A stretch of 64,000 nucleotides of DNA. Origin: Panaeolus papilionaceus. Taxonomy: Eukaryota; Basidiomycota; Agaricomycetes; Agaricales. The stretch's first letter is position 1. Each line of letters starts with the position of its first letter. The DNA is taken from positions 1,488,001-1,552,000 of the forward strand of contig JADNRZ010000002.1 of the NCBI GenBank assembly GCA_015501605.1. Direction: 5' to 3'. The notes beneath the pieces are model-generated. The model had not been told where the DNA came from and did not search any database. It saw only the letters and a program-made list of their open reading frames with translations. The position numbers and the translations under genes are program-made. Below are positions 44,631-55,739 of this stretch, one piece after another.

Positions 44631-45824
44631 TCACAGCATTCTATCCAAGGGGATGTTAGACCGTAGCTTAACGAGGTTGCATAGGGTAGTGTTGACTGGT
44701 GTTGAGACACCGTGACTTTTGCCAGCATCCCTAAGATATCCATTCAGGTAATCGATTTCAGTCTCTCGACCTCGACGAATGTCCTGTAACGTGGACGAAA
44801 TGTTTCCTTTGGTGATATCGATCACCCTTCTGACCTCTTGTTGTAGGGATAGACTGGATAGGGCTTCAGGATGGAGGGGTTCTGGGTCTTCGTGGGGAAC
44901 ATGACCTTGCTGGCGCATTTCTTGCAGCCATACCTCTGTTTCATGACGAAGCTGCGCAGAAAATACTGCAGACGCTTCGTCGCAAATATCGCGCAGGATG
45001 CCAGCAAAATTAGGTTGTTCCAAGAGGTCACCATTAGGGCAGCCAAGGAGGGATGTCAAAGGATTGACAACTGCATTCACTGCAAGCTTCCTACGCAAGA
45101 GGACTTGCAAGTCTGAATATGGTCGCCAGGTAGTGTTAAGAGTTGTCGTCAAGAGCAGAGCCGCTACAGTGTCCCGAAGTGATCTGTAATGAGCCAACTG
45201 CTTGTCTTCGCTACCTGTCAAGTCTGACAGACGTAATCGACGATCCGTAACATCGATCGTTTCGTCCTGCAAACCAGCTTCGAAATCCCTCCCCCTTGGA
45301 TCTGGTACAATTGAGAAGTCAATGGCACCAATACCAGCATGAACTGTCGTAAAAGGCTCCGAAATGAAAGCACCATGGGTGTTGGAAGCGAGTATAAAAT
45401 GAGGGCACTTGTTGGGATTTCGAAATACATTGGTGATGAGTTCTTCGTAAACCCCCATTCCATTTTGGAGAAGAACAATGGTGGATTGTGGAGAAAGGCG
45501 CGGGGCGAGGTTCTGTACAGCTTTTACTGTCTGTTGAGCTTTGAGAGAAACGAAAAGGGAATCTATGGTTCGCGATGATGATTCTGAAAAGGGTTGCGCA
45601 GATTGTTGTCGTGATAGCGGCCAGTTGAAAGATTCATGAGAATAACCAGTTGAAGTCGAGGTGTTTCCGTCTCTCAAGACCTTCAGAGTCCCTGCCTCCA
45701 AGGCCATACGTTCCTCTGGCCTTTTATGAATGAGGGTTATTCTATGGGCAGCTGGTAGAACATTGCGCAGATTATGGGCCAGAAGGGAGCCGATAGGGCC
45801 TAAACCAATTATGTGGAAATGCAT
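44631..45824 (-). CDS. 2-dehydropantoate 2-reductase (ketopantoate reductase)
   Basis: A single exon of 397 residues, unusual in this intron-rich window. It reduces ketopantoate to pantoate with NADPH in pantothenate/CoA synthesis. The N-terminus is the Rossmann motif HIIGLGPIGSLLAHNL (G7-x-G-x-x-G12). Other family blocks: DSLFVSLKAQQTVKAVQNL, STIVLLQNGMGVYEEL, SNTHGAF, the catalytic-region RRKLAVNAVVNPLTSLLGC (Lys and Asn conserved), and GRETEIDYLNGYL with GKSHGVSTPVN near the end. An internal Asp/Arg-rich insertion (around residues 180-205) lengthens it relative to bacterial PanE (about 300 residues), as in yeast Pan5-type enzymes. The start is ATG 45824. Confidence 0.93.
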   Translation of the reverse strand: MHFHIIGLGPIGSLLAHNLRNVLPAAHRITLIHKRPEERMALEAGTLKVLRDGNTSTSTGYSHESFNWPLSRQQSAQPFSESSSRTIDSLFVSLKAQQTVKAVQNLAPRLSPQSTIVLLQNGMGVYEELITNVFRNPNKCPHFILASNTHGAFISEPFTTVHAGIGAIDFSIVPDPRGRDFEAGLQDETIDVTDRRLRLSDLTGSEDKQLAHYRSLRDTVAALLLTTTLNTTWRPYSDLQVLLRRKLAVNAVVNPLTSLLGCPNGDLLEQPNFAGILRDICDEASAVFSAQLRHETEVWLQEMRQQGHVPHEDPEPLHPEALSSLSLQQEVRRVIDITKGNISSTLQDIRRGRETEIDYLNGYLRDAGKSHGVSTPVNTTLCNLVKLRSNIPLDRML

Positions 45825-46406
45825 AGAGATACTCTGTTGAAGCTGTGTTTACTATCCCGACCTGTGTTGAGTCTGTCATTCTTATTTAGAATAAGCAGGT
45901 TCCATAGCAATTAATGGTAAACGCACATAACGTATTATAGAATTACCATAGCTCTTGCTCTACGATTCCAGTAAGTAGCAGCGAGTAGGTAGAGGATATC
46001 TAGTAATGCTCAAAGGGAAATTCAAATGACGTTCAAAATATTTTGAACAGAGTTGGTACACGTGACTTGAGCGGTTTCCTATTTAAACGACTGTCGACCT
46101 TAATTTCCAGCACAATCCATTTGTCTATGTTTCTTTCTTTTTTATCTTGAATAACGACTGCGCTATAATTCAAGAGATTAGATTTTCTGACGATTGTCCG
46201 GCATTTATGCTTACGCGTTCATTAAATTACATTGGGCTCCGCATGGATAAAGTCATTCAATGGAGTCACTGGCTGTCAGTCCTGCATTCCACCAACGAAA
46301 TCCTGTGCCGCAGTAGCTCGTGCGCAGTGCGGAGTTTCAAAATCACAGGGCTATAATATGATCAGGCGTCTACGATCCCTCACTCCTCTTCCTTCCCCAA
46401 CCCCCA
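45825..46406. promoter_or_regulatory. Divergent promoter, ketopantoate reductase / PB1 protein
   Basis: 582 bp without a supported gene. TATTTAAA at 46079-46086 on the + strand lies ~320 nt before the PB1 gene ATG and could be its TATA element. A short + frame at 46147-46356 has no motif. Confidence 0.4.
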
Positions 46407-48617
46407 ATGCCACTGATACAGTTCAAACTTACCTCATCTGCCGGCGTTACAAGGCTTGCTATTTTCAACGAGGCACCAACCTGGGATGCTCTAGCAGCAA
46501 AGTTGCACTCTTTGTTCGGCATTCCCATCGAATCTGTTGGGGTCTCCTACGTTGATAATGAATGCGACGAAATCACCCTGAGTTCACAGGAAGAGCTCGA
46601 GGATTACTATGCTTATGCTGACAAACCTGATTTAATCAAGTTCGCAGTCGTAGATTTGCTCTCGCCTCGGGATAGCATTTTGAAAACGACCACCGACCAT
46701 TCGGAATTTGATCAAGACACGTTTGGAAACGACAACTTCGAACTACTTGATCCTGATTGGCAGTCTCTCCCAAAGGTTTCTTCGAGCGACATAACCCTCC
46801 AAGATAATGACGAGGACCGCACAAACCCATTTGCTCAAGTCGTATCCAGTGACGTCAGCGGTTTTGACGCTCGAAACCATGTTATCAGCGAATCTGGCGA
46901 CGATGTTGACACCTTCAAGAGTCTCGACAAGGGAAAGGCTAAAGCAACTGAGGAGGCACCGGATCATGTTCCTGGCGGACCCCTGTATGATTTGGATGCC
47001 CCTTCAGTTGTCGGCATTGCTAGCGACTTCAGTTCTGAACCCCTTTCTGAAAGCACTCCCAAAGCCAAGGCGACAGCTGTGGACGCTACGCATTCATCTC
47101 TGCCAACCGAGTCTGCCAGAGAAGATCCACCCTTACCCCCGTTGGACGAACACCCCGCTTCAGCTACCCTTTCGGATGATATCACCGCTCTCATTAACGC
47201 CTTCACACAAGCTGTTCGTGGGCACCCTGAATTGTCGGAGGGCGTTAGCAAGATCCTTCGAAATATTACCACCGGAACCTACTGGCAGGATCATCGGGAG
47301 CGGCTTTCCAAGGCGGCTCGCGATTTACAGGACGACTCTAACCAGCCTGATGTCGATGCCGATGCATCCAAAAGGCTTGTTGATTCGATTGATCAAATGC
47401 TGCGGTCGTTCTCTGTCGGCGGTGCCGCATCAGCGGCCACAAATGCCACCGATGCTGACAGCGAAGAAGTCAAGGAAGCCGAAGAAGATCAAACTAGCAG
47501 TCCACCCAAAGTGGCCGAGCCTTCTGAACCTACAACACCCGATGATCACGACGCGAAACCGCCTACAGAGAGCCCTCATCTGCAGTCGAATCCCTGGTCG
47601 AATCAGTGGCACAGTGGATTCCACGGAAACCGTACTGGTCATTCTCACTGGACCCCCTCCGTACATCACCCACCCCTTCCGCATATCTGGCCCCACTTCC
47701 CTCCCCCTCCCCCACCTCCTCTTCCCCCTCATGCAGGCATTGGCAGACATCCATATCCTCCACCACCCCCTTCGTTTGGGATGGGTGGCATTCCCCCACC
47801 ACCTCCTCTTGTGGGTCATCGTAATGCCCCCATCTCAATCCAGCCTTTCCCACAACGACCTTTTGTGCCACCCACTAGAACCTTTGGATCCCAAGTGGGG
47901 GTCAACTCTAATTCTCGGCCTTCGGTCCCCCTTCAATCAACATCCATTGCAGGTCCGTCTGATGCTCAGACATCGGTTCCCGAGGAGGGGAAGACTCATG
48001 ATTCGATGCGGGCTACAGTCGAAGAAACCAAACCTGTGTACAAGAGTAAAAAGGATTTATACCGCGCGAGTCGCGAAGCGCTGAAAAGCAAGAAGACGAA
48101 TTTACCATCAAATACGGTGCAGTAAGTGCTATGTATATTTTTTGTAATGGCTTATGCTGACGTTTAGTTGAAAAGGAATGAAGCGCAGGCGTCCAGCTCT
48201 AGGATCGCTGCAGGCGCCACTGTTGACTCTGTTTGGGGCAGTTCAAGCGTCAATGTTCCCCGACGCCACAATACTCATCTAGGCCACGCCCATCGACCCG
48301 ATGGAGAACGTCGTCGTTCTGAGAATCGTGTTATCAGACGTTTGGCAGATGTATGTGTTTTTAATTATCAAGCTTTGTTAATATACTCATACCAGAGTTA
48401 GATGGGTTTTACGGACGCGAGTTATCCAGCACTCTTGGGAATGGTTCATGAGTGTACCCCAGATAATGGTTTTGAAACCAGAGAGGCAGAAGACGACATC
48501 GTGACGACACTTATTGAGGGGCTGCTAGCTACGGCTCAAGTAAGCCCTCCTACACGCAACAATAATTTGGATCCTCCTGGTGGCTGGCCAATGCGAGGGT
48601 ATGATGCACTAGATTAA
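46407..48617 (+). CDS. PB1-domain protein with UBA-like C-terminus (autophagy-receptor-like layout)
   Basis: Three exons: 46407-48121, 48176-48350, 48402-48617; 701 residues. Residues 1-85 form a PB1 domain (start IQFKLTSSAGVTRLAIF; acidic OPCA segment YVDNECDEITLSSQEELEDYY). Directly after it come two LIR-like motifs in acidic context, F111-E-L-L and W118-Q-S-L. The middle is acidic and Ser-rich with a helical stretch near residues 255-315, then a His/Pro-rich region with Pro runs. The last exon holds MGFTDASYPALLGMV ... DIVTTLIEGLL, the pattern of a UBA domain (MGF loop and C-terminal LL). PB1 plus LIR plus UBA is the plan of NBR1/p62 receptors, which join ubiquitinated cargo to Atg8. No ZZ finger or NBR1 FW domain was seen. 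Function is inferred. Exon 2 acceptor was chosen at 48175 to avoid an immediate stop. Confidence 0.8.
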
Positions 48618-49932
48618 GGGGATTGTCTTCGTTTTGAATAAATTTTGTTTTGGTCATGAGATGGTAACGGAGCATCTGAACGGTATGCAAATACGACATG
48701 TAGTCCAATCCTTGTATAGTATATAACAATGAGAGAGAGAAAAACATGTTTCCGGATGCATAACCTAAAATGAGATGAAAAGTAGGCGAGCCAAGGCTAA
48801 ACACGCGAATTTCCAAACGGAGGCAGAATGGCGGAAATGCTAAATTAAGAAATGTGAATGTGATAATGTGAAGAGTCAACGAGGGTGGGGATGATTACAA
48901 CCATTGTGAGCCTCACGCAGGTCGGGAAAAAGAAAAGGTGTTCAAAGGAAAAGTCCGGACTTCGTTCCTGTCTTCTTGCTCTGTCATCTTAACCTATTTC
49001 ATCAAATATGACCCCACTAATATCCAATACTTCCGTTATAATGTTTTAAACTCTCTGAATTTTTCTCTAATTTTCTATCATTTTTCCATCATTTTATCAT
49101 TGAAATAAAGGTTCGAACTTTGCTCGCAAGTCGCGTTAATATGTTTTTATTAGTATATAGACTTCAAGTCGAATCTCGAAAGCATTCAGAGGTTGCCACT
49201 GATCAACTTTCCGGCAAGTAAAGGCAGTTCATGAATCAAATGCAGTGATGGTCCGGTATCTTCAATTCTTCCTTTGTTCACATATTCGTACCTCTCTCCT
49301 CTTATCCGCTTTGCTTTCGATTCGTGACATGGAAACAACCGCGGCAGTTTCGCTTGTGACTTCATGGAATGTCCCGGGACAGATGGGAGGATACCTTTGG
49401 GAGCCTTAATTATCGCCATGAAACGTTTTTTAGAGATCAGGACTGTTGACCTCGTTTATCTACCCCGCCACCCAATATTTTGCCAGGCCTAGAGACTAGC
49501 AACCACCCGCTGATCGTTTGAGAGATTTTTCTTATATGACTGGACTCTCGATTGCTTGACTGGTACCTTCGAGATCCCCCTCTACCCTTGTGACCCAGCA
49601 TTACCTCAGGAATCGCATTTTACGCTCAACAAAAACCTGTCTACCAACTGCTTGTATTTTTCGAATCACTCGGCGCTGTTTCTAGGCCATTTCTGCTCTT
49701 CACTGAGTCACTGTTCTTGATTTGTAGTGTGCTATCATAGTGTGGGTAATGTGCTTGACTTTATGGGCGCGTAAGGAAAATAACACGCATTGTTCATCTG
49801 AATAGGAACGTAATCGATATCGACAGATTCATCACCCGGTCCATTGTTCTTCTTCACCTCCTGGTGCACACGGGGAAGGATACAGCTCTCTTTTCTCCCC
49901 ATATATATACTCTTCCGATTATTTTCTTTACT
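48618..49932. other. Intergenic 1.3 kb, no gene recognised
   Basis: The longest gene-free stretch in the window. Frames on the minus strand (48550-48879, 49186-49419) have no motif. A/T-rich around 48990-49150. The right end holds the F-box gene promoter, with CCATATATATAC at 49899-49910 just before the ATG. Confidence 0.5.
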
Positions 49933-51846
49933 ATGGATTCACAAGCATCCAGTTCCAATCGCAGGTCTATTGCATCTCAACCAGCTTTTCCAAGTTCATC
50001 AACCCATCAGCCTCAACCATCCGGATCCAATCAAGGTGTGCCCTCCTTACCGCTTGTGCCACCGCTTCAATCTACGAACCAACCGACACAATCCTCTGCA
50101 ATGCTGGCCTCTGCAGCCCCGCAATTTACCCTCACAGAGGCAGAACCGTCATGGAAAACCGCAAGCCCGGGTCATGTTCCAAGCCCAAAGTATAATCCGG
50201 CGTACAAATATGTGGAGTACTCGCGCGCGCTGACCCATCAAATCACTACCCAATGGATCCCTCACGTCCTATCCTTTCAGGAGAGGCTCTTCTGTTTGAA
50301 CCAGACTCGAAGTCTCGTACAGCGCATCAATAACCTCGAGCAACGGAGGTTTCTCAAGGATCCAAGAGTGGAGCACGAGTACACGCTCACGCGTATTCAA
50401 TATTCTGTACGCTTTGGTCGTGCCTTCAGGATCAACGACCTCCCCACAGAGGTACTCACCACTATCCTACGCCTTGCTTGCTGGTCGGCCGATACCCCTA
50501 CCCAGCACACATTATGGCGCCTGTGGTTGACGGGAACATGCCCTCGGTTCAGATCAGTGATGATAGCGGATCCCACCTTATGGACCGCGGTCGTTTACCA
50601 CAACGTGTCCCAACTTCAACAGGCGATAACCTACATGAAACGTGCTGGCAGTCTGCCCTTTGATATTCGCATCGGCGAAGGCAAAGAATTTATGAAGATC
50701 CAGGACATCATCCCCCTATTCGAGGAGCTGTGGAAAAAGATTTCTCAACTCCGCACCCTCATCGTAGTTGTCCACGATTGGGACCCAATCATCCACATCG
50801 TCAACCAGCTCGCTCGAGTTTATGTCGAGCGGGTGCCCCTTATCCTAGAACACCTGGAGATCCATCGTACAGGTCCCTACTACGTGCAATCCGGGGCCGC
50901 CTTTCCCGAAGAGGCTTACGACAAGCCTCCCCCGCTCTTCGGCGGTGCGTTGATCCCAACTATGCGCATTGTTGCTTTGGATGCGATCCATACAGACTGG
51001 CAACGCACTCGACTTTGCAACCTCACGACTCTGGACATCCGCAAGCTTCCCTTCGCTAGATCTCCCACTAATGATCAGTTCAAAGACCTTCTCAGGTCTA
51101 ACCCTGGTCTTAAGAAGTTGCTCATGGACGGTGCGGGCCCTCTATGGCCTCTTGACCCCAACGTGGCTGCCACCTCTCACCCCGTTGTCCTTCACGAGCT
51201 GGAGCAGCTTATTCTTGGGGACTTTAGTCTCCTCTATGGGGTACACCTTCTCTCCCTATTCCGCACTCCCAACTTGACGGACCTCACGTTGTTGAACACA
51301 TGCGGTGACGACCAACCCGAATTCTTTGAGGCTCTGCGCCCACTAAGTGCTAACGTCAGAATTCTCTCCTTGTTCAAATGCGAGTCTACGCTCAGTGTGG
51401 GGATGAGTACTTCCATTGTTAAATGGCTGAAGACCATGAAGCATTTGGGCTACCTCCGTATTTGCGATGTCAACGAACACTTCCTCAATCTTTTTATGTA
51501 CAACCCTGTCACACTGACCCCCTACGCAGCCCCCGAGGCAACTCACGGCGTCCTCTGTCCTAAGCTTGCCATCTTTGAGATGCAGAGAGCACCAGCTGAA
51601 AGAATCCTCCACTTCACCAAGTGGCGCGCAGCATTGGGCGCCCCGCTTCAGAAGATATATGTTCCCGTCTGGATGCGCCACACCATTACTCCAGAGCAGA
51701 GCAAGGACTTGATGGAAGCGTTGGGACCGGGCGAGAAACTACGAGTACTCTTCGGAAGGTCTGATGAAGAGGATGTGTACAGAAAGGCTTTGAGTAATCA
51801 AACTCGAGTTCAAGCTGCAAACCTACAAGGTCCAACTCAAGGTTAA
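49933..51846 (+). CDS. F-box-like protein with leucine-rich C-terminal region
   Basis: One exon of 637 residues. The frame extends upstream only from a GTG, so ATG 49933 (MDSQASSSNRRS) is the start. The first ~95 residues are Ser/Pro/Gln-rich. An F-box-like segment follows a helix: INDLPTEVLTTILRLACW (around residues 160-180), then LWRLWLTGTCPRFRSVMIADPTLWTAV, the standard layout of mushroom F-box proteins. The rest has irregular Leu-rich repeats (LTDLTLLNTCGDD; VRILSLFKC; LGYLRICDV). F-box proteins bind Skp1 and present substrates to SCF ubiquitin ligases; this family is greatly expanded in Agaricomycetes. Substrate unknown. Intronless, in contrast to nearly all neighbours. Confidence 0.82.
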   Translation: MDSQASSSNRRSIASQPAFPSSSTHQPQPSGSNQGVPSLPLVPPLQSTNQPTQSSAMLASAAPQFTLTEAEPSWKTASPGHVPSPKYNPAYKYVEYSRALTHQITTQWIPHVLSFQERLFCLNQTRSLVQRINNLEQRRFLKDPRVEHEYTLTRIQYSVRFGRAFRINDLPTEVLTTILRLACWSADTPTQHTLWRLWLTGTCPRFRSVMIADPTLWTAVVYHNVSQLQQAITYMKRAGSLPFDIRIGEGKEFMKIQDIIPLFEELWKKISQLRTLIVVVHDWDPIIHIVNQLARVYVERVPLILEHLEIHRTGPYYVQSGAAFPEEAYDKPPPLFGGALIPTMRIVALDAIHTDWQRTRLCNLTTLDIRKLPFARSPTNDQFKDLLRSNPGLKKLLMDGAGPLWPLDPNVAATSHPVVLHELEQLILGDFSLLYGVHLLSLFRTPNLTDLTLLNTCGDDQPEFFEALRPLSANVRILSLFKCESTLSVGMSTSIVKWLKTMKHLGYLRICDVNEHFLNLFMYNPVTLTPYAAPEATHGVLCPKLAIFEMQRAPAERILHFTKWRAALGAPLQKIYVPVWMRHTITPEQSKDLMEALGPGEKLRVLFGRSDEEDVYRKALSNQTRVQAANLQGPTQG

Positions 51847-52165
51847 GTCTGACAGGACTCGACCCAACAACGGACAATGTTTTCCTTCTCTGCTACTTAC
51901 TACCTTTCTTTTGGACACTATTCCCTCAACCTATCGTACACACCTGCTAGTCATATATTTTTGGTCTATCCGTTGTCCATCCCCCTAATACCTCACATCC
52001 ACCATCGATCTACCCCTTTACAATTGTTACCATGTATTTGCTTCGCACTTGCATGTCCCCGGAGAACGCATTTGATATTGATAATAATGAAGCCATGCAA
52101 TGAATTAATAGTCTTCCTACAAACAAATGAGTACAGCGAGCTACACGTGGACCGCTCCGAGATTA
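51847..52165. other. Convergent 3' regions
   Basis: 319 bp between the stop codons of the F-box-like (+) and Utp17-like (-) genes; only short motif-free frames. Confidence 0.5.
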
Positions 52166-55100
52166 TCAACTGGTCGATTTTTTGCGCTTCTTCCCACTGA
52201 GTATGGGACTAGGGGAAGAGATGGGCTGGTCACGAGGCAAGTCGACCATCTTGGCTTTCGATAAAGGTGTTTTCGTCAATGAATTGGGAAGAGCAGCAGT
52301 CCCATTAACTCCTGGGTTGATGCCGTTGGGTTTTCCACTGGCATTTATCGGAAGTGACGTCCCCTTGGGATCTAATGATAAACTCATCAGCGAATGTGTT
52401 AGGCAAACGTCGAAGGTACCTACCAATTTTGCAGCATTTCCTAAACAACGTGGTGAAAAGTTCCAGTTCACCGGCATTTGGGGAACGAACGGCTTGTGAA
52501 GATACAATAGGATGACGGGGTTCTTCCATATCGACATCTTCATCCATCTCTTCGGCCTCGGGCTCCAAAGGTTTGTCAGGAGGTCGAGTCTTGAGGCATG
52601 TGCGCATAAGCGGATCGAAGAGGACATTCAATGACGGAAGCAAGTGGGTGGGTTTGTCAAACAGATCAGCGGTTCGAACATCGGATTTTTGGTATAGCGA
52701 AGGGATGGATGAAACAGGGACAATATCAGAGCTATCCTGGAGGAAGGCAGACGTGCCGAAAATATCTTGGAAAAGGGAACGTTTTTGGGGTCGTTGGTCC
52801 AGATTGAGCTCCCTTGCGGTGAGTTCATTTTCCCTCTGGAACGACTTGCCATCCCCAAACGCCACAGCTCGCCAAGATGTCGTAACACCAATGAAATTGG
52901 AACCTTTTTGACCGTAGAGTGAATTATGAACAACATTGCGGAATGCAAAGGGAACGTTATAGGTTGCCACAGGTTTTCCGCACGCGACTGCGAACACTGA
53001 AGCGGTAGTGATGGAAAATTCATCCTCGGTGACAGGTGTATAAAAAACGGTGAACGCATCTTCTCCTGGTTGTGGAATCACCCTGTCCACCGTACTCTGA
53101 GCCATATACTGCCAAGAAACTGAAGAGAAAAATAAATGAGGTCATTGATTTTACTTAAAAACACTGAACGTGCTCACCTGCACCATCCACAAGATCCCGA
53201 AGGACTAATTGAGAGTTTGTCCCAACCAAAAGAAGGTATCGGTTATTCTTGTCGACAAAGGTACACGAGGCAATGCTAGGACATTCAGGAGTTGTGATGG
53301 TTTGGAGGACGGAGCCAGCGCGTGGTTCGTACAACACGATGTGGGACTGAAGTGATATGGCAAAGATAGAGCAATCCGATGCCCATGTCACCGATCTGGG
53401 GATCTCCCGGCGGAACTGAAGAGTAGCATGCGATGCCCAAACATCTACGGAAGCATTTTAGTCGGAGGAAATAAATGTCAACCTGAACATAACTTACAGC
53501 TATCACCTCCGGCATTTTTCTGAGTATTCCCGGCTTTCCAAAGCTTTGTGCGGGCATCCTCTCCAGTCGTGATCAGGTATTCTGTATCACCCTTACTAGG
53601 TGCAAAAGCCATCGAAGTAACCTTTTCAGTTCCATGAGGACGATCCACACGGGTATTCAAAGTCCAGGAATTATCCTTTGTGTTCCATGACCACAGTTTG
53701 AGATAAACCTCCGGTCTAAACCCTGCATCGCTCTCTCTAAAGTCTATCGTTGCCATCCATAGTCCTGAAGACGCCACAGCAACGCGTTCTACACGCGAAG
53801 GCACAATCGGTTTGTCCTCTCTGCGAGAAACACGATTCGATGGAGAAATTTCAATTTCGGAAATGAGAGTGGACGATGAAGGGGAATAATTTTGAAGTGA
53901 AGATGGATGAGAAGATGGAAGCAAAAGGGTAGATGTGAGGGGCTGGACGGCTAAAGGGACAGGAACGATCGTTTTTGACGTTGAGGGGCTTTCATCCGCT
54001 ATCGCAGGATCTAAGAACGTTCATTCAGGTCCATGCACCGACACACGCAAAAGGCAAGACATACCTATTTTGATGCGCGAATAACTGCGCGTAATTTTCA
54101 ATGTTGCTGAACTGACAAATGTGTGTGTCGCATCCGCCAACCCAAGGAGGTATTCTTCCTCGCCGCTGCTCAAAGATTTTGTGACAGACACAGTGCTAAT
54201 GGGGGCGCCTACACGGGGCACAAACTCTTTTTTGCCGGTCTGCAACTGCCAGATGACGAGGACAGCTTCTTCTCCACCACTGAGCAAATATGCACCATTA
54301 GGAGTGAACGCAACAGACGACACGGCATGTGCGTGCCAGTGTAAAGGCCTCGTTTCGGTTCGCTTCTCAACACCCTTGACATTGACAGCGAGATTGTCGT
54401 TGAGACAATACCACAGCCTAACGACACCCTTATCGTCTCCTGTCGCAAAATACTCTTCAAAGGGATGGAAAGCCAGGCAAGTTAACCGTTCGGGCGAGAC
54501 ATATTTAACAAATCCTGTGGATAGAGACGATGTTTTGGCGATGTAGACTTTGTGTGCAGCAGTGCCGACTAGCCATGCGCCGTTTGGAGAGATTGCGAGG
54601 CCCGTGGTAAGACGAGTTTTTCCGACTGCAACAACCATCGGTGAAGATGCACTAGCGTCTGCCTTGATATTGACCTGAAGGACGACTGCATTATTATCTG
54701 TTCACAAAAAAGAAAAGCGGTCGGTCTGTCAAAATTTAAAACGACAAAATAGCATTTTTGACTCACCGTTTGCGGGGACACCCTTTTTGCGAACCTTGGA
54801 CACAGAAACGAATACGGATCCCTTGAACTGCTCATGTGCACACAGATGGTGGATAGGCTGACCGACATTGACAATCTGGAGCAGAGTGGCGTTCACGTAA
54901 TCCCAGATCAGAATGCGACCATCGAGGGACGCAGTGATCAGTTGAAAGGTGTTGGAAGGGTTGATAACGCATGCAGTGAGACTATCCGATTGTGCACCTC
55001 CTTCGGCCAGAGGTGGAGCTGTCAGCGTCGAGATGACTAGGCCCGTGACTGCAGAGTAAATCTTGACACAAGGTCCGACGAGCGAAAAGAAATAACTGAA

Positions 55101-55522
55101 AAAACAGACAAGATGTCAGACAACCCCTCTTGAGGCATCATGAAAAAACTGAGGGTCTAAAAGAATAAAACCGGGATAGAATTTGAATTGAAAAGGATGA
55201 CTGACCTCCCATCTTTGCTAAACACGGGTGGTATCCGACTCGCAGAGGGATCAGTGAGTGACGTCCAATTCCATGGCTTAATCTCCGCATCGCCAGCAGC
55301 ACCTTCCCAATTTCCCCCATCCTTGTCCTTCGTCTTCGATGGCACACCAACAGCACCAACAGAAGTATTCGACAGCCCACTCATCACACCCGCACTCTCG
55401 TTCTCCTTGCCTTTTCCCTTCTTCGAGCTCATGTTCTGCGTCGCCGTCTTCTTGGCATTTTTTGTCACTTGCGCTGCATCTGCCTGCGCTAATGTAGAAT
55501 GTTTAGAAGTTGAAGCGGCCAT
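52166..55522 (-). CDS. UTP17: U3 snoRNP/t-UTP WD40 protein Utp17 (Nan1/WDR75)
   Basis: Seven exons: 55522-55206, 55095-54767, 54697-54065, 54010-53498, 53444-53178, 53119-52424, 52371-52166; 986 residues. After a charged Lys/Ala-rich N-terminus come two WD40 propellers: GPCVKIYSAVTGLVISTL, FQLITASLDGRILIWDYVN, RLTTGLAISPNGAWLVGTA, LTCLAFHPFEEYFATGDDKGVVRLW, VSSVAFTPNGAYLLSGGEEAVLVIW, then VTSMAFAPSKGDTEYLITTGEDARTKLW, VTWASDCSIFAISLQSHIVLYE, and a C-terminal helical and basic tail ending GKKRKKSTS (nuclear/nucleolar signal). In yeast it belongs to the t-UTP/UTP-A complex that starts the small-subunit processome on nascent pre-rRNA. The start is ATG 55522; the frame upstream opens only without another good ATG. 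Confidence 0.92.
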
Positions 55523-55739
55523 CGTGGACGCGCATTCAGCCTTTACAAGCTGGTTAAGCTCGACGATGAAAGTGTATAGATCAAAAAAAGTCGTGGTAAA
55601 CAGATGTAAATAAAAGCTGAAATGGGATGAAACCCGGGCCGTGAGACTGCTCACTTGAATAGGAAATCCACTTTATCAACGTTGGTAATGAATGCCAATG
55701 AAATCAACTAGCAATACAGACAGCATACAATTATTCTTT

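Noticed and set aside
46807..48084. 425-codon + strand frame overlapping the PB1 gene
   Set aside because: Shadow frame: very Arg/Leu/Pro-rich, no domain, while the overlapping frame encodes PB1 and UBA-like regions.
49108..49120. GGTTCGAAC resembling a tRNA B box
   Set aside because: No A box at the right distance upstream, no cloverleaf arms pair, and no T-run terminator.
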